Below, piece after piece: positions 1 to 8,214 of a DNA stretch of 64,000 nucleotides. The stretch spans positions 186,001-250,000 of the forward strand of contig JAJPHI010000011.1 of NCBI GenBank assembly GCA_021325355.1. Reading direction: 5' to 3'. A program made the translations under genes and the position numbers. The DNA is from Pseudomonadota bacterium. Lineage in GTDB: Bacteria > Desulfobacterota > Binatia > Binatales > Binataceae. Position 1 is the first letter of the stretch; every line of letters begins with the position of its first letter. The notes below the pieces were generated by a model. The model was not told where the DNA came from. It made no database searches and was given only the letters and a program-made list of their open reading frames with translations.

Positions 1-1
1 G

Positions 2-283
2 GTGCTGCACGCCCTCGGCTTCGCCGTCGCGCGCGTGCGCTATCACGGCGAGGTCGCGCGGCTCGAAGTCGAAGCCGACCAGCTCGCCCGTCTGCTCGAA
101 CCCGCCGTGCGCGCCCACGTCGATAGCGAGCTCAAGCGCATCGGCTTTCGCTTCGTCACCGTCGACCTCAAGGGCTTTCGCTCGGGCTCCCTCAACGAAG
201 GTCTGACGGTCCCCGCGCCGCCTAGTTCAGCCGCGCAAACGCCCGATGGATCCGGCGCACCGCGCTCGCATAATCCTCGTTGA
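2..283 (+). CDS. larE: LarE-type ATP-dependent sulfur transferase, C-terminal fragment
   Basis: The window opens inside this gene; only the last 93 or so residues are present. The segment RVRYHGEVARLEV followed by FRFVTVDLKGFRSGSLN is the typical C-terminal signature of LarE, the ATP-pyrophosphatase-type sulfur transferase that builds the nickel-pincer cofactor of lactate racemase and related enzymes. About 25 residues rich in Pro, Ser and Ala follow the conserved end, a longer tail than I expect for the family. The 3' end overlaps the convergent LLM oxidoreductase gene by 62 bases. The GTG at position 2 is most likely internal. Family assignment rests on the C-terminal motif alone. Confidence 0.75.
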   Translation: MLHALGFAVARVRYHGEVARLEVEADQLARLLEPAVRAHVDSELKRIGFRFVTVDLKGFRSGSLNEGLTVPAPPSSAAQTPDGSGAPRSHNPR

Positions 284-1184
284 TCGCGTTCGGCGCGAAA
301 ATCAGAATATCGGGATTCTGAAGCCGATACTGTTCGAGCCGCTCGAGACAGCGTGAGGCCGGACCGACCAGCGCCACCGCGTCCGCCAGATCATTGGTGA
401 TCGCCGCCGCCATCGCCTTCGGATCGCGCCGCGCTGCCGCCTGAGCGATCTGCGCCGCCGGTTCCGCGAACCCGCTCTTCGCCAGGATCCGATTGTAAAA
501 CGGCAGCGCCCCGTAAAACGCGAGCCCGCGCCGCGCCGCCTCATAGGCCGTCGCCAGATCATCGTGCAGGAACACCGGGATACCGCAGGTCATCGTCAGA
601 CTCCCCGGCGGACGTTGCCGCTCGCGCGCCACGGCCTCCGCCGCGTCCATCGATTTCCGCATCCGCTCCGGCGAGCACATGTACAGCATCAGACCGTCGG
701 CCAGCTCGCCGCCGAGCCGCGCCGTCTCGAGCGCGAGCGCCGCATAGTAAATCGGCACCGGATGGCGCGGTGAAGGGAATTTCATGCCGAACATGTCGAG
801 CTCGCCGCGCAACGCCTTGCGGATGATCTCGGTGTCGCGCCGCAGCCGCTCGCGCGCATTACCCATCGCGATACCCCGCGCTTCGAGCGCCGGCCGATGG
901 CTTACGCCGAGGCCCAGGACGAACCGGCCCTCCGCCGCATCCTGCACCGTCGCCGTGGCGACCGCGCAGAGCCCCGGCTCGCGCAGATAGATATTCACGA
1001 TCCAGGTGGCGATAGTGATGCGCCGGGTGGCCTGAGCCACCAGCAGCGAACCCATCAGGGCGTCATTGACCGCCTCGGGAATATAAACGCCGCTGAAGCC
1101 CGCATCCTCGGTCTCACGCGCGAGCTGCACGAAGTCGGCAACCCGCACCGACATCGGGGCGACCGTCACGCCATAGCCTTTCAT
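222..1184 (-). CDS. LLM-class flavin-dependent oxidoreductase (F420-type)
   Basis: A 320-residue protein of the luciferase-like monooxygenase superfamily, single TIM-barrel domain. The N-terminus (MKGYGVTVAP, then a helix and DAGFSGVYIPE), the strand ITIATWIVNIYLREP and the segment RFVLGLGVSH follow the F420-dependent LLM subgroup pattern rather than classical FMN luciferases, so the cofactor is inferred to be F420 or FMN. Such enzymes carry out hydride transfers or oxygenations in catabolism; the substrate cannot be read from sequence. Start chosen at ATG 1184 because a strong Shine-Dalgarno (AAAGGAGGAG) lies just upstream on the minus strand. A triple palindromic repeat sits 20-50 bases upstream of the start, suggesting dedicated transcriptional control. 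Confidence 0.85.
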   Translation of the reverse strand: MKGYGVTVAPMSVRVADFVQLARETEDAGFSGVYIPEAVNDALMGSLLVAQATRRITIATWIVNIYLREPGLCAVATATVQDAAEGRFVLGLGVSHRPALEARGIAMGNARERLRRDTEIIRKALRGELDMFGMKFPSPRHPVPIYYAALALETARLGGELADGLMLYMCSPERMRKSMDAAEAVARERQRPPGSLTMTCGIPVFLHDDLATAYEAARRGLAFYGALPFYNRILAKSGFAEPAAQIAQAAARRDPKAMAAAITNDLADAVALVGPASRCLERLEQYRLQNPDILIFAPNAINEDYASAVRRIHRAFARLN

Positions 1185-1204
1185 GCACTCCTCCTTTTAT
1201 CCCG

Positions 1205-1236
1205 ATGATCATCCGAATGATCATCCGGATGATCAT
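1205..1236. promoter_or_regulatory. Triple ATGATCAT operator-like repeat
   Basis: Three copies of the palindrome ATGATCAT start at 1205, 1217 and 1229, spaced exactly 12 bases apart by CCGA and CCGG. The last two copies form a perfect 20-bp palindrome (1217-1236). It lies just upstream of the minus-strand LLM oxidoreductase start (1184), in its leader or promoter. The even spacing is close to one helical turn, which would place bound proteins on one face of the DNA. No binding protein can be named. Confidence 0.55.
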
Positions 1237-1617
1237 GTCCGCTGAATCACGCGCTGAATCATGTGTGATGAATCATGCCGATGACGAGGGCGATGCTAGC
1301 GCAAGCCCGCCGTGCGGCGTTAGCGGCGCCGCTAACCGCCCCTCCCGCGACGCCCTATTATGCGGATGCGGCGAGCCGACCTGCGCCATCAGCCGCTCGA
1401 CGGTGCGCGCCGCCGGCGATGTTTCACGTGAAACGTCGGCAGCGGCGGCTCATACGCGGCAATTTAAGCCATACAATGTTTTTGAAAATTGTATAATCTT
1501 ATAATTACCGTTGAGCTGCGTAATTCCTTCCGCGAACCACTGGACTCGCTTGTCTGCTCCCATCCACAACCCCCAGCCCCCCTGTTAATGGCTGCAACGA
1601 ACTCGCCGCTCCCTCGG
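1237..1617. other. Non-coding region between LLM oxidoreductase and smc promoter
   Basis: About 380 bases with no convincing gene. It contains the parS-like site and an AT-rich patch at 1461-1507. The patch has a 7-bp inverted repeat (ATACAAT 1471-1477, ATTGTAT 1488-1494) overlapping a TATAAT at 1492-1497. This could be an operator or promoter element, but no well-spaced -35 box is visible. Short reading frames here show no family features. Confidence 0.5.
1420..1435. other. parS: parS-like centromere site (ParB box)
   Basis: The 16-mer TGTTTCACGTGAAACG matches the conserved bacterial parS consensus (TGTTTCACGTGAAACA) at 15 of 16 positions and contains the perfect 14-bp palindrome GTTTCACGTGAAAC at 1421-1434. 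ParB loads on parS and recruits SMC. The site lies 250 bp upstream of the smc coding start in non-coding DNA. Known: parS sites cluster near chromosome origins. Inferred: this locus is origin-proximal. No parB or parA gene is in the window. Confidence 0.8.
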
Positions 1618-1645
1618 TTGACCGCATTTGGCTTTACCTTATGCT
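1618..1645 (+). promoter_or_regulatory. Predicted sigma-70-type promoter of smc
   Basis: TTGACC (1618-1623), a 16-base spacer and TATGCT (1640-1645) form a plausible promoter about 40 bases before the smc ATG. The -10 box covers the ATG at 1641, which argues against that upstream in-frame start. Confidence 0.5.
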
Positions 1646-1685
1646 GGATCCGCAGCGGAAAGAGGTTGATTGGGATGGTGGGGGC

Positions 1686-4600
1686 ATGCGTCTTAAAAGT
1701 CTCGACGTCGTAGGCTTCAAGTCTTTCCTCAAGCCAACGGTTATCACTTTCAGCCCCGGACTGACCGCCGTGGTCGGTCCCAATGGCTGTGGCAAGTCCA
1801 ACGTCGTGGACGCCATCCGCTGGGTGCTCGGCGAGCAGGCTCCGACGCGCCTGCGCGGCAAATCGATTGAAGACCTGATCTTTGCCGGCAATGACTCGAA
1901 TCCGGCGGCCGGCATGGCGGAAGTCACCCTGACGCTCGAAGCCGAGGACCAGAAGCCGCTGCCCGAACCCTATGCGGAACTGAGCGAGGTCGCGGTCGCC
2001 CGCCGCGTCTATCGTTCGGGGGAGTCGGAATATCTCATCAATCGGATTCCCTGCCGCCTGAAGGACATCGCGGAGTTTTTCATGGCCGCGCAGATTCACA
2101 GCCGCGGCTATGCGATCGTCGAGCAGGGGCGTATCGACGAGATTATCCAGGCCAAACCGGCCGAGTTGCGCACGATGGTCGAGGAAGCGGCGGGGCTTGC
2201 GCTCTTCAAGGGTCGGCGCGAAATCAGTGAACGCAAGCTCGAGCGCACGCGCGAAAACCTCGCCCGCGTGGCTGACGTCCAGAATGAGATTGAACGCCAA
2301 CTGAACTATGCGCGGCGTCAGGCGAAGCAGGCCGCCGCCTACAAGCTCGCGCGGGCCGAGCTCGACGATCTCGAGCGGCTGGTGGCCGCGCGGCGGCTGC
2401 TCCAGCAGGAGGCTGAGCTCACCGCGCACTCGGCGCGCGTCGCAGAGCTGTCCGGCCGGGTCGAAGCGCAGCGCACCGCGATTGCGGCGGCGCAAGAAGC
2501 GGCCGACCGGGCGGGTCAGGAGCTTGGCGCGGCGCGCGCTGAGCTCGCCACGCTTGCCGCCGAACTGACGAACTTGAAGGCGGCGACCGAGGAGCGCGCG
2601 CGGACGCGCACTTTTCTCGAACGGCGCGTGGCGGACCTTGGGCGCCTGACGCCGGCGCTCGAGCAGAGCGTCGCGCAATTGCGCCATCAGCTCACGATGG
2701 CGCGGGCGGCGCGCGCCTTTGCCGGGGCGCGTCTGGCACGCGAAAAGAATCAGGCGCAGGCCGCGACCGAGGAGCATCTGGCGGATCTGCGCGGGCGCCA
2801 TCGCGCGGCCGAAGCGGCGGTGCGCGCGGCCGAGCTGGCGGTCGAAGAGTCGAAGGACGATTTGGCCGAGACGCTGCGCGAAGTTGCCGTCGTCCGCGGC
2901 CGCCTCGGCGACCTTTCGGGTCAACGCGCGGAAGCCCAGACGCGGCTCGGCGAACTTGCGGTCGAAGCCCCCAGGCTCGACGAATTGCTGGAGGGTCGCC
3001 GCGCGGCGCTCGCCGCCGCCGAGGCTCAGTGCGTCGTCGCCGCCGACGAGCTCGCGCGCAGCGAAGCCGTGCAGCGCGACAGCGAGGCACGTATGCTCGA
3101 CCTTCGCGCGCAACTCGGCCAGAGCGCGCTGCAGCTTGCGGCCTGTCGTCAGGCGCGCGACGAAGCTGCGTCGAGGTCGCGACCGCTGCAGCCGGGCAGC
3201 GCCGCTGACCGACTCCATCGGGTGCTCGAATCACTGAACGGCGACGGGCCGTCGGCGCGCCCGCCGATGCTGCTCGAGGTAATCAAGGCGCCGCCGGCGC
3301 TCGAACCGGCCCTGCGTGCCGTCTTGGGTGATCAGCTCGACGCGGTGGTGACGGACTCGTTCACCTTTGCGCTCCGCGCAATCGATATTCTGAAGGAAAA
3401 GCAGGGCGGCCGCCTGAGCTTCATTTCGAGCGTTCTGGGTACGACCGAGCTTCACGATCAGATCGAGGCGCCGGGGATTGCGGGTCGGCTGCTCGACATG
3501 GTCGAGGTTGAACCGTCCTTCCAGGGTCTCGCCCAGGCCCTCCTCGGTCACGTGATGCTCGCGCGCGACCTGTCGTCGGCGAGCGCGGCGGCGAGTCGCA
3601 ATGGTACCGGTACGGTTTTTGTCACGCCGGAGGGTGACCTGCTCGCGCCGGCCCGCGCGGTGAGCGGCGGCAGCGGCGGCCGTTCGGCGGATGCCGAGGC
3701 GCTGGGGATGCGTGAACGGGCCGCCGCGCTCGATGCCGCGACTTTGGTCTCTGCCACGGCGGAGCAGGCGCATGAGATGCTTCTGCGGACCGAGGAGTGG
3801 GCGCGGCTCGCTGCGATCGATGAGATTGCGGCCTTGCGGGAAGCGCGTGCCCGTCTGAGCACGGCCGAAAGGTCGCGCGCGGAAGCGCGCGCGGCGCTCG
3901 GCGCGATCGAGCAGCGCGCGGCGACGGTGGCAACCGATCTCGGAGCGGCGCGGCGGCGGACCGAGGAACTGAGCCGCCAGCTCGAGCAGGCCAACCATCG
4001 TCTGGAAGAACTGGCTCATGCCGAGCAGGCCAAGCGCGCGCGGCTCGCGGAACAGGCCGCTGCCCTGGCCGATCGCCGCGCGGAGTTCGGCAAGCTGGCG
4101 CAGAATGTCCAGGAGGTCGCGGCGCTGATCGAGGCGCGTAAGGCGGCGCTCGCGGCGCTGGAGCAGGAGTTGCGGCATCAGCGCGCGCTGGTCGAAAATC
4201 TCGAGGCGCAGATTGCCCGCGCCGGCGAAGAGCGCGACCGCGCGCTGAACGAACGCGTCGAATTCGAGCGCGAACTCGCCGCGCTGCACGCTCAGGACCG
4301 CGCCGCGGAGCATCAGGGAGCCGAACTCGAAGCGGCTCGCGAGCGGATCGCGACGGATCTCCAGAAGTATCAACTGGAAGCCGATCGCGCAGGGCAGAAG
4401 CTCAAGGCCGAAACGACCGAGTTGCGCGCGCTCGAGGCGGAGTTTACCGATTGCCGCCTGCAGGGCGAGCGCGCTCGCACCCTCGCGGAAGAGTTGCGGC
4501 GGGCTTTCGATGAAACCTTTCGCGTGAACTTCGACGAGGTTCGCGCCGATCTCGAAGCGCGGCTCGCCGACCGTGACGCCGACGCCGATACCGCGCGGCT

Positions 4601-5231
4601 CGGCGAACTTCGCGCCAAGGTGGAGCGGATCGGACAGGTTAATCTCGCCGCCGAGGCCGAGGTCGCGGAGCTCGAGCAACGGGCGGCCGAGCTCAGCCGT
4701 GAGCGCAACGATCTGCAGAGCGCTGCCGATGACCTCGCGCAGACGATCCAGAAGCTCAACCGCGAGGCGCGCCGGCGTTTTGCCGAAACCTTCGAAGGCG
4801 CGGCGCGGAATTTCGCCGAGCTCTTCCCGAAGCTGATGCGCGGCGGCAAGGCCCGTCTCGAACTGAGCGACGCCGGCGACGTGCTCGAAGCGGGCGTGAA
4901 TATCTTCGTCCAGCCCGCCGGCAAGAAGGTGAAGGAACTGGCGCTGCTCTCGGGCGGGGAGAAGGCGCTGTCGGCGATGGCCCTGATTTTTTCCCTGTTC
5001 CTGCTGAACCCGAGTCCGTTTTGCGTGATGGACGAGGTCGATGCGCCGCTCGATGAATTCAGCCTCGCCGCCTTCACCGGTCTTCTGCGCGAGCTCAAGA
5101 CCGCGTCGCAGTTTATCGTGATTACCCACAATCAGCGGACCATGCAGGCGGCCGATCAGATCCATGGGGTGACCATGGAGCGGCCGGGAATCTCGCGGGT
5201 GATCTCGATGGCGATTCCGCGCGCGGCATGA
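1686..5231 (+). CDS. smc: Chromosome segregation protein SMC
   Basis: A 1181-residue SMC ATPase, full length for the bacterial family. The Walker A motif GPNGCGKSN is at residues 31-39. Two long coiled-coil arms flank a hinge domain at about residues 510-680. The C-terminal head has the ABC signature LLSGGEKALSA and Walker B CVMDEVDAPLD. SMC homodimers with ScpA/ScpB load at ParB-parS complexes and organise the chromosome in the cytoplasm; scpA and scpB are not in this window. ATG 1686 is preferred over the in-frame ATG at 1641 because MRLKSLDVVGFKSF is the canonical N-terminus, GGTGGGGG precedes it, and 1641 lies in the predicted -10 box. A parS-like site lies upstream. Confidence 0.97.
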   Translation: MRLKSLDVVGFKSFLKPTVITFSPGLTAVVGPNGCGKSNVVDAIRWVLGEQAPTRLRGKSIEDLIFAGNDSNPAAGMAEVTLTLEAEDQKPLPEPYAELSEVAVARRVYRSGESEYLINRIPCRLKDIAEFFMAAQIHSRGYAIVEQGRIDEIIQAKPAELRTMVEEAAGLALFKGRREISERKLERTRENLARVADVQNEIERQLNYARRQAKQAAAYKLARAELDDLERLVAARRLLQQEAELTAHSARVAELSGRVEAQRTAIAAAQEAADRAGQELGAARAELATLAAELTNLKAATEERARTRTFLERRVADLGRLTPALEQSVAQLRHQLTMARAARAFAGARLAREKNQAQAATEEHLADLRGRHRAAEAAVRAAELAVEESKDDLAETLREVAVVRGRLGDLSGQRAEAQTRLGELAVEAPRLDELLEGRRAALAAAEAQCVVAADELARSEAVQRDSEARMLDLRAQLGQSALQLAACRQARDEAASRSRPLQPGSAADRLHRVLESLNGDGPSARPPMLLEVIKAPPALEPALRAVLGDQLDAVVTDSFTFALRAIDILKEKQGGRLSFISSVLGTTELHDQIEAPGIAGRLLDMVEVEPSFQGLAQALLGHVMLARDLSSASAAASRNGTGTVFVTPEGDLLAPARAVSGGSGGRSADAEALGMRERAAALDAATLVSATAEQAHEMLLRTEEWARLAAIDEIAALREARARLSTAERSRAEARAALGAIEQRAATVATDLGAARRRTEELSRQLEQANHRLEELAHAEQAKRARLAEQAAALADRRAEFGKLAQNVQEVAALIEARKAALAALEQELRHQRALVENLEAQIARAGEERDRALNERVEFERELAALHAQDRAAEHQGAELEAARERIATDLQKYQLEADRAGQKLKAETTELRALEAEFTDCRLQGERARTLAEELRRAFDETFRVNFDEVRADLEARLADRDADADTARLGELRAKVERIGQVNLAAEAEVAELEQRAAELSRERNDLQSAADDLAQTIQKLNREARRRFAETFEGAARNFAELFPKLMRGGKARLELSDAGDVLEAGVNIFVQPAGKKVKELALLSGGEKALSAMALIFSLFLLNPSPFCVMDEVDAPLDEFSLAAFTGLLRELKTASQFIVITHNQRTMQAADQIHGVTMERPGISRVISMAIPRAA

Positions 5232-5282
5232 GCGAAAACCGCCCGATTGCCGCGGGATTTGCGCGTCGCAGGTCACGCGCGT

Positions 5283-5310
5283 TTGAGCCTGCGGTCGATA
5301 CTGATATGTT
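5283..5310 (+). promoter_or_regulatory. Predicted promoter of ftsY
   Basis: TTGAGC (5283-5288), a 16-base spacer and TATGTT (5305-5310) resemble the promoter in front of smc. Downstream, an imperfect direct repeat GAAACGAYACTG occurs at 5366-5377 and 5384-5395, with an 18-base period, within the presumed leader. Confidence 0.4.
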
Positions 5311-5411
5311 GGTGCGGTTCCGGTTCGCGGCGAAGACGCCCGGACGATGCCGGCCGAGCCGCGAGGAAACGACACTGCGCGAAGAAACGATACTGATCGA
5401 GTTCTAAGTTC

Positions 5412-6767
5412 GTGAATCCGCTGCTTCTCGTTCTGGCGATTGCGCTGGGCGCCCAGCTTCCCCTGCTGGGTCTCGCGATCCTGCTGGAATTCAGCCAACG
5501 TAAGGCGCGCCCGGTCGAGCAGGCGCCGATCGCCGTTCCTCGCGCGCCGACGCCCGAGTCGGCGCCGACCGCGCCTGACCTCACGGCGGCGCCGCCATCG
5601 CTGCCGTCATCGGGCGACGAACCGCCGACCCTCGCACCGCTCCCGCCCGTGGAGGCTGCGGTACCGTCGATCACCGGCGGCGCGGAGCAGGCGGAGCTTC
5701 CGCCGCCGCCCGCGGCGGAGGCGGCTGCGCCGGAGGCTGAAGCGCCGGTACCGACTGCAGAGCCGTCCTTGCCCGAGGTTTCAGTGCCTCCTGCGGAACC
5801 GGTTGAAGCGGCGCCGAAGCCGCGTGAGCCGGCGCGTCTGGGGCTTGGGCTCCGGCGCACGCGCGAGAATTTTCTGGCGCGGATCCGCGCGGCGATTTCG
5901 GGCAGCGCGAAGCTCGATGAAATCTACGAAAACCTCGAGGAGGCCCTGATCGCCGCCGACGTCGGCGTCGAGACCAGCCTCACGATCGTCGAGGCGGTGC
6001 GCAAGCGGCTCAAGAACGACGCGCGCACCGAGGTCATTCGCGACGCTCTCAAGGATGAAATCGAGCGGATCCTGCTCGCGGCGGACCGGCCGCTGGCCGA
6101 CAGCGGTGAGAATCCGACGGTCGTGCTGATGGCGGGCGTCAACGGTGTCGGCAAGACCACCACTGTGGCGAAGCTCGCGGCGATGCTGAAGGCGGAGGGG
6201 CGGGCTGTGATCGTCGCCGCGGCCGACACCTTCCGCGCCGCGGCGATCGAACAGCTCGAGGTCTGGTGCGCGCGCACCGGCGTCGAGCTGATCAAGCAGA
6301 GCTCCGGCTCAGATCCGGCGGCCGTTGCCTTCGACGCGGTCAAGGCGGCGGTTGCGCGCAAGGCCGACGCCGTCATTATCGATACCGCCGGACGTCTGCA
6401 GACCAAGGTGAACCTGATGGAGGAGCTGAAGAAAATCGCGCGCGTCACCGGGCGCGAGATTCCCGGCGCGCCGCACGAAACCTGGCTGGTTCTCGATGCG
6501 ACGACCGGGCAGAACGCGCTCAGTCAGGCCAAGGTCTTCGGCGAAGCGGTCAAGCTTACGGGCGTGGTCCTGGCGAAACTGGACAGCACGGCCAAGGGCG
6601 GGGTGGTGGTGGCGATCGCCGAGCGTCTTGGGCTGCCGGTGAGGTTCGTCGGCCTCGGCGAAGGGCTCGAGGATCTGCGCCGGTTCGATCCGCATGAATT
6701 TGTTGACGCGCTGTTTGCCGACGCCGAGACGAGCGCGGAGTCGGCCAGCGGGACTTATGCAGCTTGA
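5412..6767 (+). CDS. ftsY: Signal recognition particle receptor FtsY
   Basis: A 451-residue SRP receptor GTPase that docks SRP-ribosome complexes at the membrane. Residues 3-25 form a hydrophobic anchor. Residues 30-135 are an acidic linker rich in Pro, Ala and Glu. The rest is the NG domain, with P-loop GVNGVGKTTT near residue 242, DTFRAAA, DTAGRLQTK, the guanine-specificity segment AKLDSTAKGG and the closing FVGLGEGLEDLRRF. A true N-terminal transmembrane segment is found in some lineages and replaces the amphipathic A domain of E. coli FtsY. The start is GTG 5412. It lies between smc and the division genes zapB-like/zapA. Confidence 0.96.
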   Translation: MNPLLLVLAIALGAQLPLLGLAILLEFSQRKARPVEQAPIAVPRAPTPESAPTAPDLTAAPPSLPSSGDEPPTLAPLPPVEAAVPSITGGAEQAELPPPPAAEAAAPEAEAPVPTAEPSLPEVSVPPAEPVEAAPKPREPARLGLGLRRTRENFLARIRAAISGSAKLDEIYENLEEALIAADVGVETSLTIVEAVRKRLKNDARTEVIRDALKDEIERILLAADRPLADSGENPTVVLMAGVNGVGKTTTVAKLAAMLKAEGRAVIVAAADTFRAAAIEQLEVWCARTGVELIKQSSGSDPAAVAFDAVKAAVARKADAVIIDTAGRLQTKVNLMEELKKIARVTGREIPGAPHETWLVLDATTGQNALSQAKVFGEAVKLTGVVLAKLDSTAKGGVVVAIAERLGLPVRFVGLGEGLEDLRRFDPHEFVDALFADAETSAESASGTYAA

Positions 6768-6808
6768 CAGTCGCTTAGACAAAATCTAACGTAAAAGGTG
6801 CAATTTCG

Positions 6809-7045
6809 GTGTCAGTAGAAATCGACGTTCTTCAGGATCTGGAGAACCGTATCCAGGCGGCAGTTACACGAATCCGTCAGTTGGAGCGCGAGAACGAAAC
6901 GCTCGCCCAGCGACTTGCCGAGAGTGAGCAGCGCTTCAATGAGGCGAGCGAGCAGCTTCGCGGTCACGAGGCCGTACGCGGCGAGATTCGCGATCGTCTC
7001 GAGAAGATTCTCTCGCGCTTCGACGGCCTGCAGCTAGGGACCTAA
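6809..7045 (+). CDS. ZapB-like coiled-coil division protein
   Basis: A 78-residue, almost entirely coiled-coil protein (VLQDLENRIQAAVTRIRQLE and heptads to residue 70), GTG start. Size, heptad pattern and position directly before zapA match the small ZapB or DUF904-type proteins that associate with ZapA and the FtsZ ring. The gap to zapA is 6 bases, so the two are probably co-translated. The name is a judgement from size and context, since coiled coils carry little family-specific sequence. Confidence 0.7.
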   Translation: MSVEIDVLQDLENRIQAAVTRIRQLERENETLAQRLAESEQRFNEASEQLRGHEAVRGEIRDRLEKILSRFDGLQLGT

Positions 7046-7051
7046 GCCACG

Positions 7052-7327
7052 ATGCGGCGCGTCACCGTCGAGATCATGGGCCAGCAGTATGAGGTGAATA
7101 CCGACGACGGTGAGGATCGAGTCAAGGCTATCGCGGCGACGGTGGATGCGCGGATTCGTGAGATTCGCGCGCACGGCAAGACCGTGGATTCGCTCAAGGT
7201 GGTGATCCAGGCTGCGCTCAATCTCGCGGAGGAGCTCGATTTGCTGCGCCGCGACCATCAGGCGCTGATGGCGCGCCTGCAGCGGTTAAGTGATCGCCTG
7301 TCGAAGGCCGTGGGCGATTTTGCTTGA
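7052..7327 (+). CDS. zapA: Cell division protein ZapA
   Basis: A 91-residue ZapA: an N-terminal strand (RRVTVEIMGQQYEVNTDDGED), a globular head with KAIAATVDARIREI, and a C-terminal coiled-coil helix (LNLAEELDLLRRDHQ). ZapA tetramers crosslink FtsZ protofilaments at the septum. It is followed immediately by a 6S RNA and ygfA, the zapA-ssrS-ygfA order conserved in many proteobacteria. Confidence 0.92.
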   Translation: MRRVTVEIMGQQYEVNTDDGEDRVKAIAATVDARIREIRAHGKTVDSLKVVIQAALNLAEELDLLRRDHQALMARLQRLSDRLSKAVGDFA

Positions 7328-7563
7328 CCATCAGGGCGCATGAGCACAGTATCGAAGGCAAGAGAGGCGGCAGTAGCGGTGGGGTCACAGGAATAAGCGC
7401 GTGTACCGCGCTCAGATATAAGCGGAACGGTTTGGTGCATGAAGGTCCGGAGGCTGCTTGATTAGCTCGGCGCTGCCCGCTTCCAGTGACAACAGTTCAT
7501 TCGCAGCCGCTTACGCGATGAGCGCGCGAGCCGGTCGTTTCGGCTGCTAACCCGCCCTGATGG
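7328..7563 (+). ncRNA. ssrS: 6S RNA (SsrS)
   Basis: The 260-base gap between zapA and ygfA holds a predicted 6S RNA, the regulator that mimics an open promoter and binds housekeeping RNA polymerase. A perfect 11-bp terminal helix pairs 7328-7338 with 7553-7563. The central part contains GGTTTGGTGCATG, then GGTCCGGAGGC and later CAGTGACAACAGTTCATTC; these resemble in order the conserved segments around the E. coli 6S bubble and 3' half. The gene order is the classical one. The stem-defined length of about 236 nt exceeds the usual 180-200 nt, so the mature ends may lie inside. Confidence 0.78.
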
Positions 7564-7587
7564 CCCGCCCGCGGCCGGAACAGGCGC

Positions 7588-8214
7588 GTGGCGGTTGAGA
7601 AAAGTGAAATCCGCGCAATTCTCCGCGCAACGCGTCGGATGCTGACGGACGCGTGGGCGGCAAGCCATTCGCTGCTGGTCGAACGTCGACTCGTGGCGAG
7701 CGAGGTCTTCGCCGACGCGGCCACGGTTGTGCTGTACGCCTCCAAGGACAAGGAGGTGGCAACCGACTTGATCATGAGCGAGGCACTCGGCTCCGGGCGC
7801 CGCGTTCTTTTTCCGAAGATACTGCGCGAAGCGCATGAGCTCTCTCTGGTCGAAGTGGACGATCCGGCGACACTGGCGCCGGGTGCTTTTGGCCTGCTCG
7901 AGCCGACGGGGTCAGAGACGGTGCCGGTTGGCAGTCTCGGACGGGCGCTTATCTGTGTCCCCGGCCTGGCGTTTTCTCGCGATGGCTATCGTCTCGGCCG
8001 CGGCGGCGGATATTACGACCGTCTGCTGGCCGAGGCCGCGCCGCGGGCACAGAGCGTCGGCCTGGCCTATGCGTTCCAGGTGCTGGATCGCGTGCCACGG
8101 TCGCCGTCCGACGTGCGACTGAATCTAATCGTTTCAGAGTCTGCGCTTTACCGGGTTGACGCGGGTGAACGTGCAACCCGGCCGCAGCCGGACCAGGGAG
8201 GTTCCAGGTGTTGA
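7588..8214 (+). CDS. ygfA: 5-formyltetrahydrofolate cyclo-ligase
   Basis: A 208-residue enzyme converting 5-formyl-THF plus ATP to 5,10-methenyl-THF. The family signature RDGYRLGRGGGYYDRLL lies near residues 131-147, and the upstream FPKI segment contributes to substrate binding. The start is GTG 7588, giving MAVEKSEIRAILRATRR. The stop codon overlaps the GTG start of rny by 7 bases, so translation is probably coupled. Position downstream of 6S RNA is the conserved arrangement. Confidence 0.92.
   Translation: MAVEKSEIRAILRATRRMLTDAWAASHSLLVERRLVASEVFADAATVVLYASKDKEVATDLIMSEALGSGRRVLFPKILREAHELSLVEVDDPATLAPGAFGLLEPTGSETVPVGSLGRALICVPGLAFSRDGYRLGRGGGYYDRLLAEAAPRAQSVGLAYAFQVLDRVPRSPSDVRLNLIVSESALYRVDAGERATRPQPDQGGSRC

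Noticed and set aside
1205-1236. CRISPR-like short repeats
   Set aside because: Units are 8 bp with 4-bp separators, too short for CRISPR repeats and spacers; an operator array fits better.
1464-5498. Long open frames on the minus strand across smc
   Set aside because: They are antisense to a clear SMC protein, have Arg/Leu-rich composition typical of GC-rich shadow frames and show no family motif.
5520-5830. Possible frameshift or low-complexity insertion in ftsY
   Set aside because: A Pro/Ala/Glu-rich linker between membrane anchor and NG domain is normal for many FtsY proteins, and the frame is continuous.
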